Part shown: one piece after another, positions 55,865-64,000 of the stretch | Layout of the letters: every line of letters starts with the position of its first letter | Numbering within the stretch: position 1 is the stretch's first letter | Assembly (NCBI GenBank): GCA_023251875.1 | Contig: JAHEXY010000006.1 | Location: 62,001 to 126,000, forward strand | Source: Bacteroidota bacterium | Lineage (GTDB): Bacteria; Bacteroidota; Bacteroidia; JAHEXY01 | DNA length: 64,000 nt | Direction: 5' to 3' | Program-made: the position numbers and the translations under genes | Notes under the pieces: generated by a model | The model's database searches: none | What the model saw: only the letters and a program-made list of their open reading frames with translations | Told to the model about the DNA's origin: nothing

Positions 55865-56941
55865 ATGTTAGTAGACAAACTAGAAAAAATATACCACCAC
55901 TTTTTACAATTGAGCGAACAGATTACCGATCCTGATTTTATTAAGGATATGAAGCGTTATGTAAAGCTCAATAAAGAGTATAAAGACCTTCAACCTTTGG
56001 TTGAATCCTACAAAGAATACAAAAATATTTTATCCAATGTTGATGCTGCTAAAGACATTGTAGCCAATGAAAAAGATCAAGAATTTAGAGATATGGCTAA
56101 GTTAGAATTAGAGCAATATCAACAAAGAAGAGATCAATTAGAAGAAGAAATAAAAGAATTGCTCATTCCTGAAGATCCTGAAGACAGCAAAAATGCTATT
56201 CTTGAACTTAGAGCGGGAACGGGTGGTGATGAAGCCAGTATTTTTGTAGGAGATCTTTTTAGAATGTATTCAAAGTATATTGAAAAAAAGGGATGGCAAA
56301 TGGAGATGGTGAGCCAAAGCCTTGGAACTTCCGGAGGATTTAAAGAAATTATAGTCAATATCACAGGTGAAAAAGTATATGGCGTAATGAAGTATGAATC
56401 GGGCGTGCATCGTGTACAGCGTGTACCCGAAACAGAAACCCAAGGGCGCGTGCATACTTCAGCAGCATCTATTGCTGTATTGCCTGAAGCAGATGAAGTA
56501 GATGTAGAGGTCCACGAACGTGATATCAAGAAAGATACTTTTAGAGCCCAAGGAGCAGGTGGGCAGCACGTAAATAAAACTGAATCTGCCGTGCGATTAA
56601 CCCACATACCATCAGGAATGATTGTTGAATGCCAAAATGAGCGTTCTCAAATTAAAAACTACGCCTCTGCATTAAAAGTATTGCGTACCCGCTTATATGA
56701 ATTAGAAGTTGCCAAACAACAGGCCGAAATTGCTAAAAAAAGAAAAACAATGGTTTCTACAGGAGATCGATCAGCCAAGATTAGAACCTATAACTATCCC
56801 CAAGGTAGGGTAACAGATCACCGAATAGGGTTAACATTGTATAATTTGCCCGCTGTAATGAATGGAGAAGTTGAAGAAATTATTGATGCATTGCGTGTAG
56901 CTGAGAATGCAGAGAAATTAAAGGCCGGGGAAACCTTGTAA
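55865..56941 (+). CDS. prfA: Peptide chain release factor 1
   Basis: Class I release factor recognising UAA and UAG stop codons. The GGQ peptidyl-tRNA hydrolysis motif is in [18 protein letters not shown]. The codon-recognition tripeptide position reads PET in [14 protein letters not shown], which fits the PxT form of RF1 and not the SPF form of RF2. The ATG at 55865 gives the usual length of 358 residues ([12 protein letters not shown]); an in-frame TTG at 55841 lies in the likely promoter and is rejected. It is followed by pyrF after 35 bases, probably in one transcript. Confidence 0.97.
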   Translation: MLVDKLEKIYHHFLQLSEQITDPDFIKDMKRYVKLNKEYKDLQPLVESYKEYKNILSNVDAAKDIVANEKDQEFRDMAKLELEQYQQRRDQLEEEIKELLIPEDPEDSKNAILELRAGTGGDEASIFVGDLFRMYSKYIEKKGWQMEMVSQSLGTSGGFKEIIVNITGEKVYGVMKYESGVHRVQRVPETETQGRVHTSAASIAVLPEADEVDVEVHERDIKKDTFRAQGAGGQHVNKTESAVRLTHIPSGMIVECQNERSQIKNYASALKVLRTRLYELEVAKQQAEIAKKRKTMVSTGDRSAKIRTYNYPQGRVTDHRIGLTLYNLPAVMNGEVEEIIDALRVAENAEKLKAGETL

Positions 56942-56976
56942 TTTAAGAATGTAGATTTAAGATTTACAAATATCAG

Positions 56977-57801
56977 ATGACCAAACAAGAACTACTCAAT
57001 CAAATAAAAACAAAAAAATCATTTCTCTCCGTTGGGCTTGATAGCGATATTGAAAAGATTCCTGCTCATTTAAAAAACGCAGAAGATCCATTATTTGAAT
57101 TTAATAAAGCCATTATAGATGCTACTGCAGAATATTGCGTTTCGTATAAAATCAATACAGCATTTTATGAATGTTTAGGAAGCAAAGGTTGGAAGAGCTT
57201 AGAAAAGACAGTCGATTACATTTCAAAAGAACATTTTATTATTGCAGATGCCAAAAGAGGAGATATTGGAAACACGTCTTCCTTATATGCCCGAGCCTTT
57301 TTTAATCATTTAAATGTTGATGCTATTACGGTAGCCCCGTATATGGGAAAAGATTCGATTGAGCCATTTCTTGCTTTCAAAAACAAATGGGTTATTTTAT
57401 TAGCACTTACTTCTAATGCAGGAGCCATGGATTTTCAATTTTTACAACTAGAACACAGCAAGAAAAAATTATTCGAAAAAGTAATTAGTAAATCAAAAGA
57501 ATGGGGAACTGAAGAAAACTTAATGTATGTAGTAGGTGCTACGCAAGCCAATATGTTAACAGAAATCCGACAAATAATTCCTGATCATTTTTTATTGATA
57601 CCAGGAGTTGGCGCACAAGGCGGAAGTTTAGAAGAAGTAGTGAAGTATGGGATGAACTCTACTTGCGGATTACTTGTTAATTCTTCTCGCTCTATCATTT
57701 ATGCCAGTTCAGGAAATGATTTTGCTGAAAAAGCAGAAGAAGAAGCAATGGCTATGCAAAAGCAAATGGAAAATTTATTGAAATCCCAACAATTGATTTA
57801 A
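56977..57801 (+). CDS. pyrF: Orotidine 5'-phosphate decarboxylase
   Basis: Last enzyme of UMP synthesis, converting OMP to UMP and CO2. At 274 residues it belongs to the longer PyrF group. The catalytic [11 protein letters not shown] motif, with the paired Lys and Asp of the active site, lies at about residues 89-99, and a phosphate-binding end ([15 protein letters not shown]) near the C-terminus. Between prfA and ung on the same strand. A palindromic repeat element follows the gene. The assignment is secure. Confidence 0.95.
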   Translation: MTKQELLNQIKTKKSFLSVGLDSDIEKIPAHLKNAEDPLFEFNKAIIDATAEYCVSYKINTAFYECLGSKGWKSLEKTVDYISKEHFIIADAKRGDIGNTSSLYARAFFNHLNVDAITVAPYMGKDSIEPFLAFKNKWVILLALTSNAGAMDFQFLQLEHSKKKLFEKVISKSKEWGTEENLMYVVGATQANMLTEIRQIIPDHFLLIPGVGAQGGSLEEVVKYGMNSTCGLLVNSSRSIIYASSGNDFAEKAEEEAMAMQKQMENLLKSQQLI

Positions 57802-57827
57802 ATCAGCAATTCTTTTTTTGATTTAGA

Positions 57828-57913
57828 GGAGTTCTAAAAATTACAATTTATGTCCCTCTTTTCGAGAGGGATTAAGGGAGAGGAAACAAAAAAATATAAT
57901 TTTTAGAACTCCC
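57828..57913. repeat. Inverted-repeat element between pyrF and ung
   Basis: GGAGTTCTAAAAATTA (57828-57843) and TAATTTTTAGAACTCC (57897-57912) are perfect inverted copies over 16 bases. They bracket a CCCTC-TTTTC-GAGGG hairpin (57854-57870) with the trailing GGGAGAGG. The hairpin belongs to the same family as the repeats at purS, in pheT and in the 691-aa gene. No coding capacity. It is probably a small mobile repeat of the MITE type. Confidence 0.7.
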
Positions 57914-57949
57914 CTTTAGTAAATTGCACATATTTATAAAAATATTTTT

Positions 57950-58627
57950 ATGAGTACCATTAATCCAGCAATTGAAGAAAGTTGGAAAAACATTTTAAAT
58001 GATGAATTTAATACCGACAGTTTTAAATCATTAAAAAAATTCTTGGTTGACGAAAAAACAACACACACCGTATATCCTCCCGGACAAAAAATATTTGCAG
58101 CTTTTGAACATACACCTTTTGATCAAGTAAAAGTGGTTATTCTTGGCCAAGATCCTTATCATGGTCCTGGCCAAGCGCACGGTTTAAGTTTTTCAGTTCC
58201 GGAAGGCATCAAGCCTCCCCCATCATTGGTAAATATTTTTAAAGAATTACATACCGATTTAGGTTTACCCATTTCTAAAACAGGGAATCTTGAAAAATGG
58301 GCAAAGCAAGGCGTTTTACTACTAAATGCTACTTTAACGGTAAGAGCGAATACCCCCGGCTCACACCAAAAGCAAGGATGGGAAGAATATACGGATGCAG
58401 TAATCAAAAAACTATCCGATCAAAAAAAAGGCTTGGTTTTTATTTTATGGGGAAAATATGCGCAGGATAAAAAAATATTGATTGATACATCCAAACATTT
58501 TATCTTACAATCGCCACACCCCTCTCCATTTTCGGCTCATAATGGTTTTTTTGGTTGCAAGCATTTTTCAAAAACAAATGAGATACTCAAAAAGCAAGGC
58601 TTAAAAGAAATTGATTGGAGTTTATAA
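57950..58627 (+). CDS. ung: Uracil-DNA glycosylase
   Basis: Base-excision enzyme that removes uracil from DNA. The family 1 signature is complete: the water-activating Asp in VVILGQDPYHGPGQAHGLSF, the uracil-binding Asn region LLLNATLTVR, and the DNA-intercalating loop HPSPFSAHNGFFGCKHFSKT near the C-terminus. Length 225 residues is normal. It ends with a six-base overlap with the convergent DUF4294 gene, so the two transcripts must run into each other. Confidence 0.97.
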   Translation: MSTINPAIEESWKNILNDEFNTDSFKSLKKFLVDEKTTHTVYPPGQKIFAAFEHTPFDQVKVVILGQDPYHGPGQAHGLSFSVPEGIKPPPSLVNIFKELHTDLGLPISKTGNLEKWAKQGVLLLNATLTVRANTPGSHQKQGWEEYTDAVIKKLSDQKKGLVFILWGKYAQDKKILIDTSKHFILQSPHPSPFSAHNGFFGCKHFSKTNEILKKQGLKEIDWSL

Positions 58628-59242
58628 CTCCCCATTTTCAATCATATCCACAATTTCTTCAATTTGTTTGTCGGCTCCATAAGGATCATATTTTGTTTTT
58701 AAATTATTATCGAACATTTTAGCAAGTTGTTGCCAAAAAAAAGCCGAAAAACCACCTCGCATGTCTTTCACAATTTCATAAGATGTTCTGCTGGTTTGCC
58801 TATCTACTAATTTTACCAAAATAATTCCCTGCGTTATCGTAAAATCAGAAAGCACTCCCATGTATTTTGCTTTTAATTCATCTTCTACTTGTTTCAAGTA
58901 TTTTTTCTTTTCCTTTTCAGATTTCATGGTATCCAATTGGGCACTGTATTGGTTTAATAAATCTCCGGCTAGTTTTGCATAAGGATAAACCTTTTTTACA
59001 TTTCTCACCAATTTATTATAACGATCTGCATCCTTAGGATTTTTAAATGTTCTAACACCATGAATTCTAACAGCCGGCAAGGAACCATACAACATGGTAT
59101 CTCCATTTTCAACTCCAATTCTAAAAATGTATTTAGGGCTTAATTTTAAACTTTGATTGGCTGCTAAGGTAGAATCTTGGGCATATGCATTTAGCATAAA
59201 TGCAACTGGGAAAAACAATATTAGCAACAAGGCTTTAATCAT
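58622..59242 (-). CDS. DUF4294-family exported protein
   Basis: A 206-residue protein with a signal peptide (about residues 1-21, ending LNAYAQ), which fits DUF4294 proteins of Bacteroidota. Signature stretches are RFNNKVYPYAKLAGDLLNQY-like (NVKKVYPYAKLAGDLLNQ), KYMGVLSDFTITQGIILVKL and the end DRQTSRTSYEIVKDMRGG. The role is unknown. It is 43 bases from the VWA-type gene upstream on the same strand and may be co-transcribed with it. Confidence 0.85.
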   Translation of the reverse strand: MIKALLLILFFPVAFMLNAYAQDSTLAANQSLKLSPKYIFRIGVENGDTMLYGSLPAVRIHGVRTFKNPKDADRYNKLVRNVKKVYPYAKLAGDLLNQYSAQLDTMKSEKEKKKYLKQVEDELKAKYMGVLSDFTITQGIILVKLVDRQTSRTSYEIVKDMRGGFSAFFWQQLAKMFDNNLKTKYDPYGADKQIEEIVDMIENGEL

Positions 59243-59285
59243 ACGTTAATTTAAATAAAAATTAATCAATATGCATGCCAGAAGA

Positions 59286-61376
59286 TTAGTAGGAGCCTTG
59301 TTGCTTACGCATAAACCATTCTATTGAAAGTAAAAGTATAATGAGAAAAAGTAACCATTTAAGATTAATAATTTCTTGCAATTTGCTTTGTGAATAGGTA
59401 ACTGTTTTTAAATCCTCTCTCTTCTTTAACAAATCAATTAACTGATCTATTTTTGATGGATACACCATTTCTCCTCCATACTTATGAGCAAGCGCATATA
59501 AAAGATGGTGATCTGCAATTGTATTGGCTTGCTCAACTTGTAGCGCATTGATACTAAACTCTCCGGTTTGAGTCATTTGTTTTCCTGCCCTATTTGTTTT
59601 AGCTACATATTTATAATGTCCGGGAGGAAATATACCTGCATTAAGTCTATAAGCATTAGAAGTTTTACCAAAACTAAAAGCAAATTTTTTATCATCGTCA
59701 TTAATAACATCAATATTTACATCAACATCATTTATTAACTCATAGCTTTCATTATAAAGTTCTGCATCAAATAAAAGTGCTTCGTTTTCATTAAATCTGT
59801 TTTTACAGCTTACTTTAAATAAGCTTTTATCAACTTTTAATGATAAATATTGAACTGTTTTATCTATTAGTTCATTAAAAATATTTTGATTTTGATGATT
59901 TGCATAATCATACATTCTCCATTTCCATAAACCCTCACCGGCAATCACAGCGGTTTTAACTTCCCCAACATTACTAAATAACCACATGGGTTGTTCTGTT
60001 TCAATAATGCCAATTTTTTGGGTAAACAAAACATCTGCAGAAGTAGCAAGTTTATAACTACCGTATGGAGACATAAGGGGGGGCAACTGCGTAAGAAATG
60101 ACCTTAGCTCATCACTTAGTGTAAATAAATTAAATTGTTTTGAATTTAAGGCTTGTATTTCATTCCAATTCGATCGTTTCTCGGTTATTTTTATTAATGG
60201 GTTGAGTGCATTAAAATTATTAATGTTTGTTTCCGTACCCAACACATAACACACGGGTATTTTTTGTTTGTTAATCTCCGCTATAATTTGATTTGATTTG
60301 GGCTCTTGAGATGGCAATTGGTGTAAAATAACCAGATTGTATTTGTTAAGCTGGCCGGTAAATTCTGCAATGGTAAATTCATCTACTTCATAATTTTCAT
60401 TCGCAGCTATGGCATCCTTTATGGCAGAGATATCAGGGTGAGGGGTATTTGAAAGTACAAGTACTTTTTGCCTGCCATTTAATACATCTATAAAAAATTC
60501 AGATGAATTGTTCACATAACTTATTTCATCTTTTACTCCAAGCACATTTACTTTATAGTGCTGTATACCTTCTTGAGTAGCTTTGATATTATATGAAAAT
60601 GTATTGGTGTAAAATTTATCATTAATAAATACCGGAGTATTAACTAAAGTGTCTTTACCTTTTGAAATAACAATTTTTGTGTTTTCATTTTCGCAATAAT
60701 GGCCTGCAATTACAACTTCAATGGGAAATTGATTTCCTAAATAGGTAATTTCATTATGATTTACTTTTTTAAGGATAATATCTTTGTGAATATTTGTATC
60801 GCCCAAGGCAATGGTATAAATGGGAGCGGTAAATTTATAGGATTCATAAAGTGGGTTATTGCCTTTATTATACAACCCATCACTGGCAATAATTACGGCT
60901 CCTACATTTCTATTGCTATAGCGCGTATATATTTCATTAAATAATGAAGAAATATCTGTTTGTTTATTGTCATACAAAAAATCATCTTTACTATTAATCT
61001 TGTCTCCAAAAGCAAAGGCGTGAACATTATAAGATTGATTAAGAGAGCTTACCAATTCACGTAATTTTTCTTTATAAGCAGTTTTATAAAAAGCTGAATC
61101 TTTACCTGCCACAATAGATTCTGAATTATCTTGAGCAATGATAATAACAGGTTTTTCAGTGTAGGTTAATAGGGATTTCATTAATGGCGTTAATAAAAAA
61201 AAAGCCAAAAATGATACAACAATAAAACGGGCGGTAAACATAATATAAACTAGGTAGGGCTTGGCTTCTTCAAAACGATAGTGTTTGCGATAAAGAATAA
61301 AAGCATAAGTTAAGCCCAATAAAAGGCATAGAATACTATAGGCTGGATGTAGTTCAGTGGTTAGTTCAAAGTTCAA
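59286..61376 (-). CDS. VWA-type inner-membrane protein
   Basis: A 696-residue membrane protein with two hydrophobic segments near the N-terminus (about 14-28 and 45-68) and one at the C-terminus (about 672-690). In between lies a von Willebrand A-like domain with the MIDAS-type motif IIIAQDNSESIV and the strand GAVIIASDGLYNKG, then a long beta-rich periplasmic region. This layout is shared by a group of Bacteroidota proteins related to BatA/BatB. Their role is unsettled. The only suitable start is a TTG at 61374-61376 that itself lies inside an AACTTTGAAC repeat: the first codons read NFELTTEL from TTGAACTTTGAACTA. The family usually begins a few residues before LHPAYSILCLLLG, which agrees with this start. 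Confidence 0.82.
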   Translation of the reverse strand: MNFELTTELHPAYSILCLLLGLTYAFILYRKHYRFEEAKPYLVYIMFTARFIVVSFLAFFLLTPLMKSLLTYTEKPVIIIAQDNSESIVAGKDSAFYKTAYKEKLRELVSSLNQSYNVHAFAFGDKINSKDDFLYDNKQTDISSLFNEIYTRYSNRNVGAVIIASDGLYNKGNNPLYESYKFTAPIYTIALGDTNIHKDIILKKVNHNEITYLGNQFPIEVVIAGHYCENENTKIVISKGKDTLVNTPVFINDKFYTNTFSYNIKATQEGIQHYKVNVLGVKDEISYVNNSSEFFIDVLNGRQKVLVLSNTPHPDISAIKDAIAANENYEVDEFTIAEFTGQLNKYNLVILHQLPSQEPKSNQIIAEINKQKIPVCYVLGTETNINNFNALNPLIKITEKRSNWNEIQALNSKQFNLFTLSDELRSFLTQLPPLMSPYGSYKLATSADVLFTQKIGIIETEQPMWLFSNVGEVKTAVIAGEGLWKWRMYDYANHQNQNIFNELIDKTVQYLSLKVDKSLFKVSCKNRFNENEALLFDAELYNESYELINDVDVNIDVINDDDKKFAFSFGKTSNAYRLNAGIFPPGHYKYVAKTNRAGKQMTQTGEFSINALQVEQANTIADHHLLYALAHKYGGEMVYPSKIDQLIDLLKKREDLKTVTYSQSKLQEIINLKWLLFLIILLLSIEWFMRKQQGSY

Positions 61377-61412
61377 GGTGCAGCGTTCCAGGTTTAAAGT
61401 TCAATATTTCAA
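61363..61412. repeat. AACTTTGAAC-type short repeat at the start of the VWA-type gene
   Basis: On the minus strand this reads TTGAACTTTAAACC, a short spacer, then TTGAACTTTGAACT. The second unit contains the probable TTG start codon, so here the repeat overlaps coding sequence. Confidence 0.6.
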
Positions 61413-61422
61413 TTTTTAATTA

Positions 61423-62508
61423 TTATGCATTGCTTAGTCTAATTCTCGGATCAAGCACTCCGTATAAAATATCAACCAGTATATTAATCACAACAAATAT
61501 ACACGAAAAGGTGAGAACGCTTCCCATAAGCACAGGTAAATCATATTCATTTAATGAGGCAACCAATACCAAGCCTAAGCCCTTCCAAGCAAAAACCATT
61601 TCTACAAATACGGAACCAGACATGAGCGAAGCTAACCAACCTGAAACAGCAGTAATAACAGGATTTAAAGCATTCCGCAATGAGTGTTTAACAATTACTT
61701 TAAATCGATTGAGACCTTTGGCTTTTGCTGTACGAATATAATCTTGAGAAAGCACATCTAACAAAGAGTTTCTTGTAAGCTGCATAATTATTGCAAGCGG
61801 CCTAATGCCCAAGGTAATGGCAGGTAAAATAATATTTTTAGGGGTAAATATATATCCATCACCAAAATCATCCAGAGTATAAAGGCTACCCGTCATGTTC
61901 AAGCCTGTATAGGGAGCTAAAATATAAGCCAAAAACCAGCCAATAAGAATAGCTGCAAAAAATGAGGGCAAAGACATGCCTAATGTTGCAACAAAAAGAG
62001 AAAGACGATCGATAAAACCATCTTTATTAATGGCAGCAATTACGCCAAGAATAATTCCCAAAAGCGTAGCAATAAACATAGCAACAATAGCAAGTAAAGC
62101 TGTTTGTGGCAATGCTTGCAATATAATTTCCGATACATGCCTCTTGGTTTGATAAGACCGCCTTAAATAAGGTGCTTTTAGCACTACTACTTTTGATTTA
62201 AGATGAAATAAAGGAATACTATTTTCATATTTATCTTTAGATAAATAGAGATAATGCTCTTCGTTTTTTTCTTCATGAATAGAAATGGGAGATAAATCAT
62301 TAAGATACATGGCATATTGGGTGAGCAAGGGTAAATCTAAACCAAGATCTTTATTAATAATTTTGATTGATTCTTCATCAGCTCTTTGCCCTAGCATCAT
62401 ACGTGCAGGATCTCCGGGGAGCAAATTAAAAAGCATAAATACCACTGTTATTACCCCAAATAACACTAGTAGTCCGTATAAAATTCTTCTTAAAATGAAA
62501 CTGAACAT
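61423..62508 (-). CDS. ABC transporter permease, OppB/DppB type
   Basis: Inner-membrane permease of a peptide- or nickel-type ABC importer, 361 residues. The N-terminal signature is present (FILRRILYGLLVLFGVITVV, then NLLPGDPARMMLGQRA), and the binding-protein-dependent transport domain with the EAA-like loop lies at about 255-275 (DYIRTAKAKGLNRFKVIVKH). The C-terminus DILYGVLDPRIRLS is typical. A longer-than-usual periplasmic loop is present at about 72-120. No partner permease, ATPase or binding protein is in the window, so the complex must be completed elsewhere. It ends 47 bases before the VWA-type gene starts and begins 30 bases after the BT_3928 gene. Confidence 0.93.
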   Translation of the reverse strand: MFSFILRRILYGLLVLFGVITVVFMLFNLLPGDPARMMLGQRADEESIKIINKDLGLDLPLLTQYAMYLNDLSPISIHEEKNEEHYLYLSKDKYENSIPLFHLKSKVVVLKAPYLRRSYQTKRHVSEIILQALPQTALLAIVAMFIATLLGIILGVIAAINKDGFIDRLSLFVATLGMSLPSFFAAILIGWFLAYILAPYTGLNMTGSLYTLDDFGDGYIFTPKNIILPAITLGIRPLAIIMQLTRNSLLDVLSQDYIRTAKAKGLNRFKVIVKHSLRNALNPVITAVSGWLASLMSGSVFVEMVFAWKGLGLVLVASLNEYDLPVLMGSVLTFSCIFVVINILVDILYGVLDPRIRLSNA

Positions 62509-62537
62509 TCAAATTAGAAATTAGCTAATTAGCTAGG

Positions 62538-63743
62538 CTAATTAACATTAATACTGTATTTATCTTTTATTTCGTTAAAACTTGGCACATCATTATAATG
62601 CCACATCGCTATAACAGTTCCATTTTTAATAAGCATGAGGCCAGGGTTAGAGCGTATCATGGTTTTAAGAGGTGTGGCATCACATAAATAATAGGGATAT
62701 AGGGTTTGTACATCGTGACGATAATCTTCAACTTCATTATCAAGAGAAGCTGTTAGGCCAATAAATTGTATTCCTTTCTTTTCACATTCTTGTTCTAAAT
62801 CATTAAGCCCCTTATCGGCTTTATGACTGGCTTTTTTCACATCATATACTACCACCCAAAAACTATAATTAGGATTATGAAGTAATGAATCCGTAATATC
62901 TTCTCCGGTTTCCATATCCGTAACAAAAAAATCATGAATAGGAGCCTCAATGCCTTTTTTTAATATGGTTTGTTTGGCTTCAACATAGTCCCATTGTTCT
63001 TGGTAATTTTCCGGAAATTGCTCAAACTCTTTTGTTTCACCGGAGGCTTTATTTTTCAATACATACATGTATTTGATACTATCCGGCACTCCAATCATTT
63101 TTTCAGAAATGTTATTGCCTATTTTAAACGGACGAAAATCAACAATGGGTAAATGCCAAAAACAATAGAGTGTAAAAGCAAAAGAAGCCAATATGCTTGC
63201 GCCTCCTGCTACATCTCCTTTTATTCCTACCAGAGATGAGGTTCTTTCAATTTCATATCTATTGGCAAATAAAACTAAAATAGGAAAAAGAGAGACTATG
63301 TCAATTAATAAAGACTGCCAAGGTTCAAATTTAATAGCATCTCCAAAACAACCACAATCTTTCATGTAGCTCAAGTTTTCAACTTTAAGTGAAAATAGTT
63401 TGGTAAAGAAAACCGAAAAAGAGGCCTCAGGATGGTCGATAAAATAATTGTTGCAAACGGTTGAAATTTTTAAAAACAAAAAGAACAACATCATTAATAA
63501 CAAAAGCCATGAGGTTTGCCTCATTCTAAGCCCTAACAAAGTAATAAGGCCCAGAGCTACTTCAATAGAACAAACTACAATAGAAATATAAAGTGAATAG
63601 GGCTGCATCCAAAGCATACCAAAAACTTCCCAATACTCATCAAGTTTATATGAAAATCCTAAGGGGTCGTTTGCCTTTACAATTCCGGAGAATAGGAATA
63701 AAAAGGCTGTTAAAATTTTACACAGTGTAAAAAAATGCTTCAT
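62538..63743 (-). CDS. BT_3928-family membrane protein with DoxX-like and thioredoxin-like parts
   Basis: A 401-residue protein. Residues 1-200 have five or so membrane segments in a DoxX-like arrangement (LFSGIVKANDPLGFSYKLDE, VALGLITLLGLRMRQTSWLL, with the cysteine pair-like DCGCFGDAIKF at about 128-138). A soluble C-terminal part at about 255-400 looks like a thioredoxin fold (FWVVVYDVKKAS, YYLCDATPLKTMIRSNPGLM). The cis-proline-like SNPG turn is visible, but no CxxC motif in the soluble part. Members are thought to be linked to envelope redox or lipid functions. It overlaps the DUF1599 gene by four bases (ATGA), showing tight translational coupling. Confidence 0.88.
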   Translation of the reverse strand: MKHFFTLCKILTAFLFLFSGIVKANDPLGFSYKLDEYWEVFGMLWMQPYSLYISIVVCSIEVALGLITLLGLRMRQTSWLLLLMMLFFLFLKISTVCNNYFIDHPEASFSVFFTKLFSLKVENLSYMKDCGCFGDAIKFEPWQSLLIDIVSLFPILVLFANRYEIERTSSLVGIKGDVAGGASILASFAFTLYCFWHLPIVDFRPFKIGNNISEKMIGVPDSIKYMYVLKNKASGETKEFEQFPENYQEQWDYVEAKQTILKKGIEAPIHDFFVTDMETGEDITDSLLHNPNYSFWVVVYDVKKASHKADKGLNDLEQECEKKGIQFIGLTASLDNEVEDYRHDVQTLYPYYLCDATPLKTMIRSNPGLMLIKNGTVIAMWHYNDVPSFNEIKDKYSINVN

Positions 63744-64000
63744 TTTACATTTTCTAGTTGACTCATCATAATCAATGCAAATACTGAATAATTAACCATA
63801 TCCATATAATTTGCGTCAATACCTTCTGAAATTAGGGTTTCTCCTTTATTATCTTCAATCTGTTTTATACGCAAAAGCTTCATTAAAATAAGATCTGTAA
63901 AAGAACTGGTACGCATATTTCTCCAGGCTTCTCCATAATCATGGTTTTTGGCCTCCATCAAACTACGGGTTTTGGTAACATATTTATCAAACAATCGAGA
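63740..64000 (-). CDS. DUF1599-family protein, C-terminal part (cut by the window edge)
   Basis: Only the last 87 or so codons are in the window; the frame is still open at base 64000 and the start lies outside. The visible part matches DUF1599 (KNHDYGEAWRNMRTSSFTDL, then ISEGIDANYMDMVNYSVFAL), a family related to MazG-like and nucleotide-pyrophosphatase-type folds. The TTG at 63992 should not be taken as the start because family members are about twice as long. Its stop overlaps the start of the BT_3928 gene. Confidence 0.85.
   Translation of the reverse strand, partial: SRLFDKYVTKTRSLMEAKNHDYGEAWRNMRTSSFTDLILMKLLRIKQIEDNKGETLISEGIDANYMDMVNYSVFALIMMSQLENVK

Noticed and set aside
1-64000. 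tRNA, rRNA or other structured RNA genes
   Set aside because: Gene-free stretches were read on both strands; no tRNA-like T-loop or acceptor pattern and no rRNA-like segment was seen. Small RNAs without strong structure could be missed.

Overview
The window is AT-rich chromosomal DNA of a bacterium from the phylum Bacteroidota, probably an environmental Chitinophagales/Sphingobacteriales-type lineage. Five things point there: a FecI/FecR regulatory pair next to a TonB-dependent receptor with an N-terminal STN domain, several secreted proteins ending in a type IX secretion (T9SS) type A sorting domain, families largely confined to this phylum (DUF4249, DUF5916, DUF4294, DUF1599, BT_3928), promoter boxes of the TAnnTTTG type, and the short palindromic repeats common in such genomes. 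No rRNA, tRNA, CRISPR array or complete insertion sequence was found.

Layout. 1-7.6 kb: the end of a purine gene (purS), then a trans-envelope signalling and uptake cluster: ECF sigma factor, FecR anti-sigma factor, two lipoproteins (one with a glycosidase-like fold), an STN-type TonB-dependent receptor and a DUF4249 lipoprotein. A 29-bp motif with fixed spacing recurs before three of these genes and is the likely binding site of the cluster's own sigma factor. 7.6-19.7 kb: housekeeping genes (pheT, recR) mixed with a DinB-like protein, a coiled-coil protein built from about eleven 69-residue repeats, a DUF5916 outer-membrane protein and an unusual glycosyltransferase fusion. 19.7-27.1 kb: T9SS cargo, a TPR-like protein, a transglutaminase-like protein, a sterol-desaturase-family hydroxylase and one unrecognised small protein.

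27.5-46.9 kb is the accessory core. An orphan IS1-InsA-like zinc-finger/HTH protein is followed by three very large exported proteins: a 1782-aa SpvB-like protein, a 506-aa protein, and a 3245-aa Rhs protein with three nidogen-like domains, an Rhs core and an unrecognised 230-residue tip. A perfect hairpin terminator closes this unit. Next comes a 691-aa protein that joins an exported transglutaminase-like domain to a second Rhs core-end motif and a different tip. I read the locus as a split, Tc-toxin-like Rhs system with a spare tip on a non-Rhs carrier. No immunity gene is recognisable.

46.9-55.2 kb: a YhhN-family membrane protein, a lanthipeptide-type precursor peptide directly followed by a membrane adenylate cyclase, two more T9SS cargo proteins, an outer-membrane beta-barrel protein and a degenerate ClpS paralogue. 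55.3-64 kb: GNAT acetyltransferase, prfA, pyrF and ung, then on the minus strand DUF4294, a VWA-type membrane protein, an OppB-type permease, a BT_3928 protein and the 3' part of a DUF1599 gene.

A second layer is the short repeat DNA. One palindromic family (CCCTC...GAGGG) occurs near four genes and is translated in frame inside pheT and the 691-aa gene. A roughly 274-bp MITE-like element with 34-bp terminal inverted repeats lies between pheT and the DinB gene. Runs of AACTTTGAACTTT sit directly before five genes, and in one case appear to supply the start codon.
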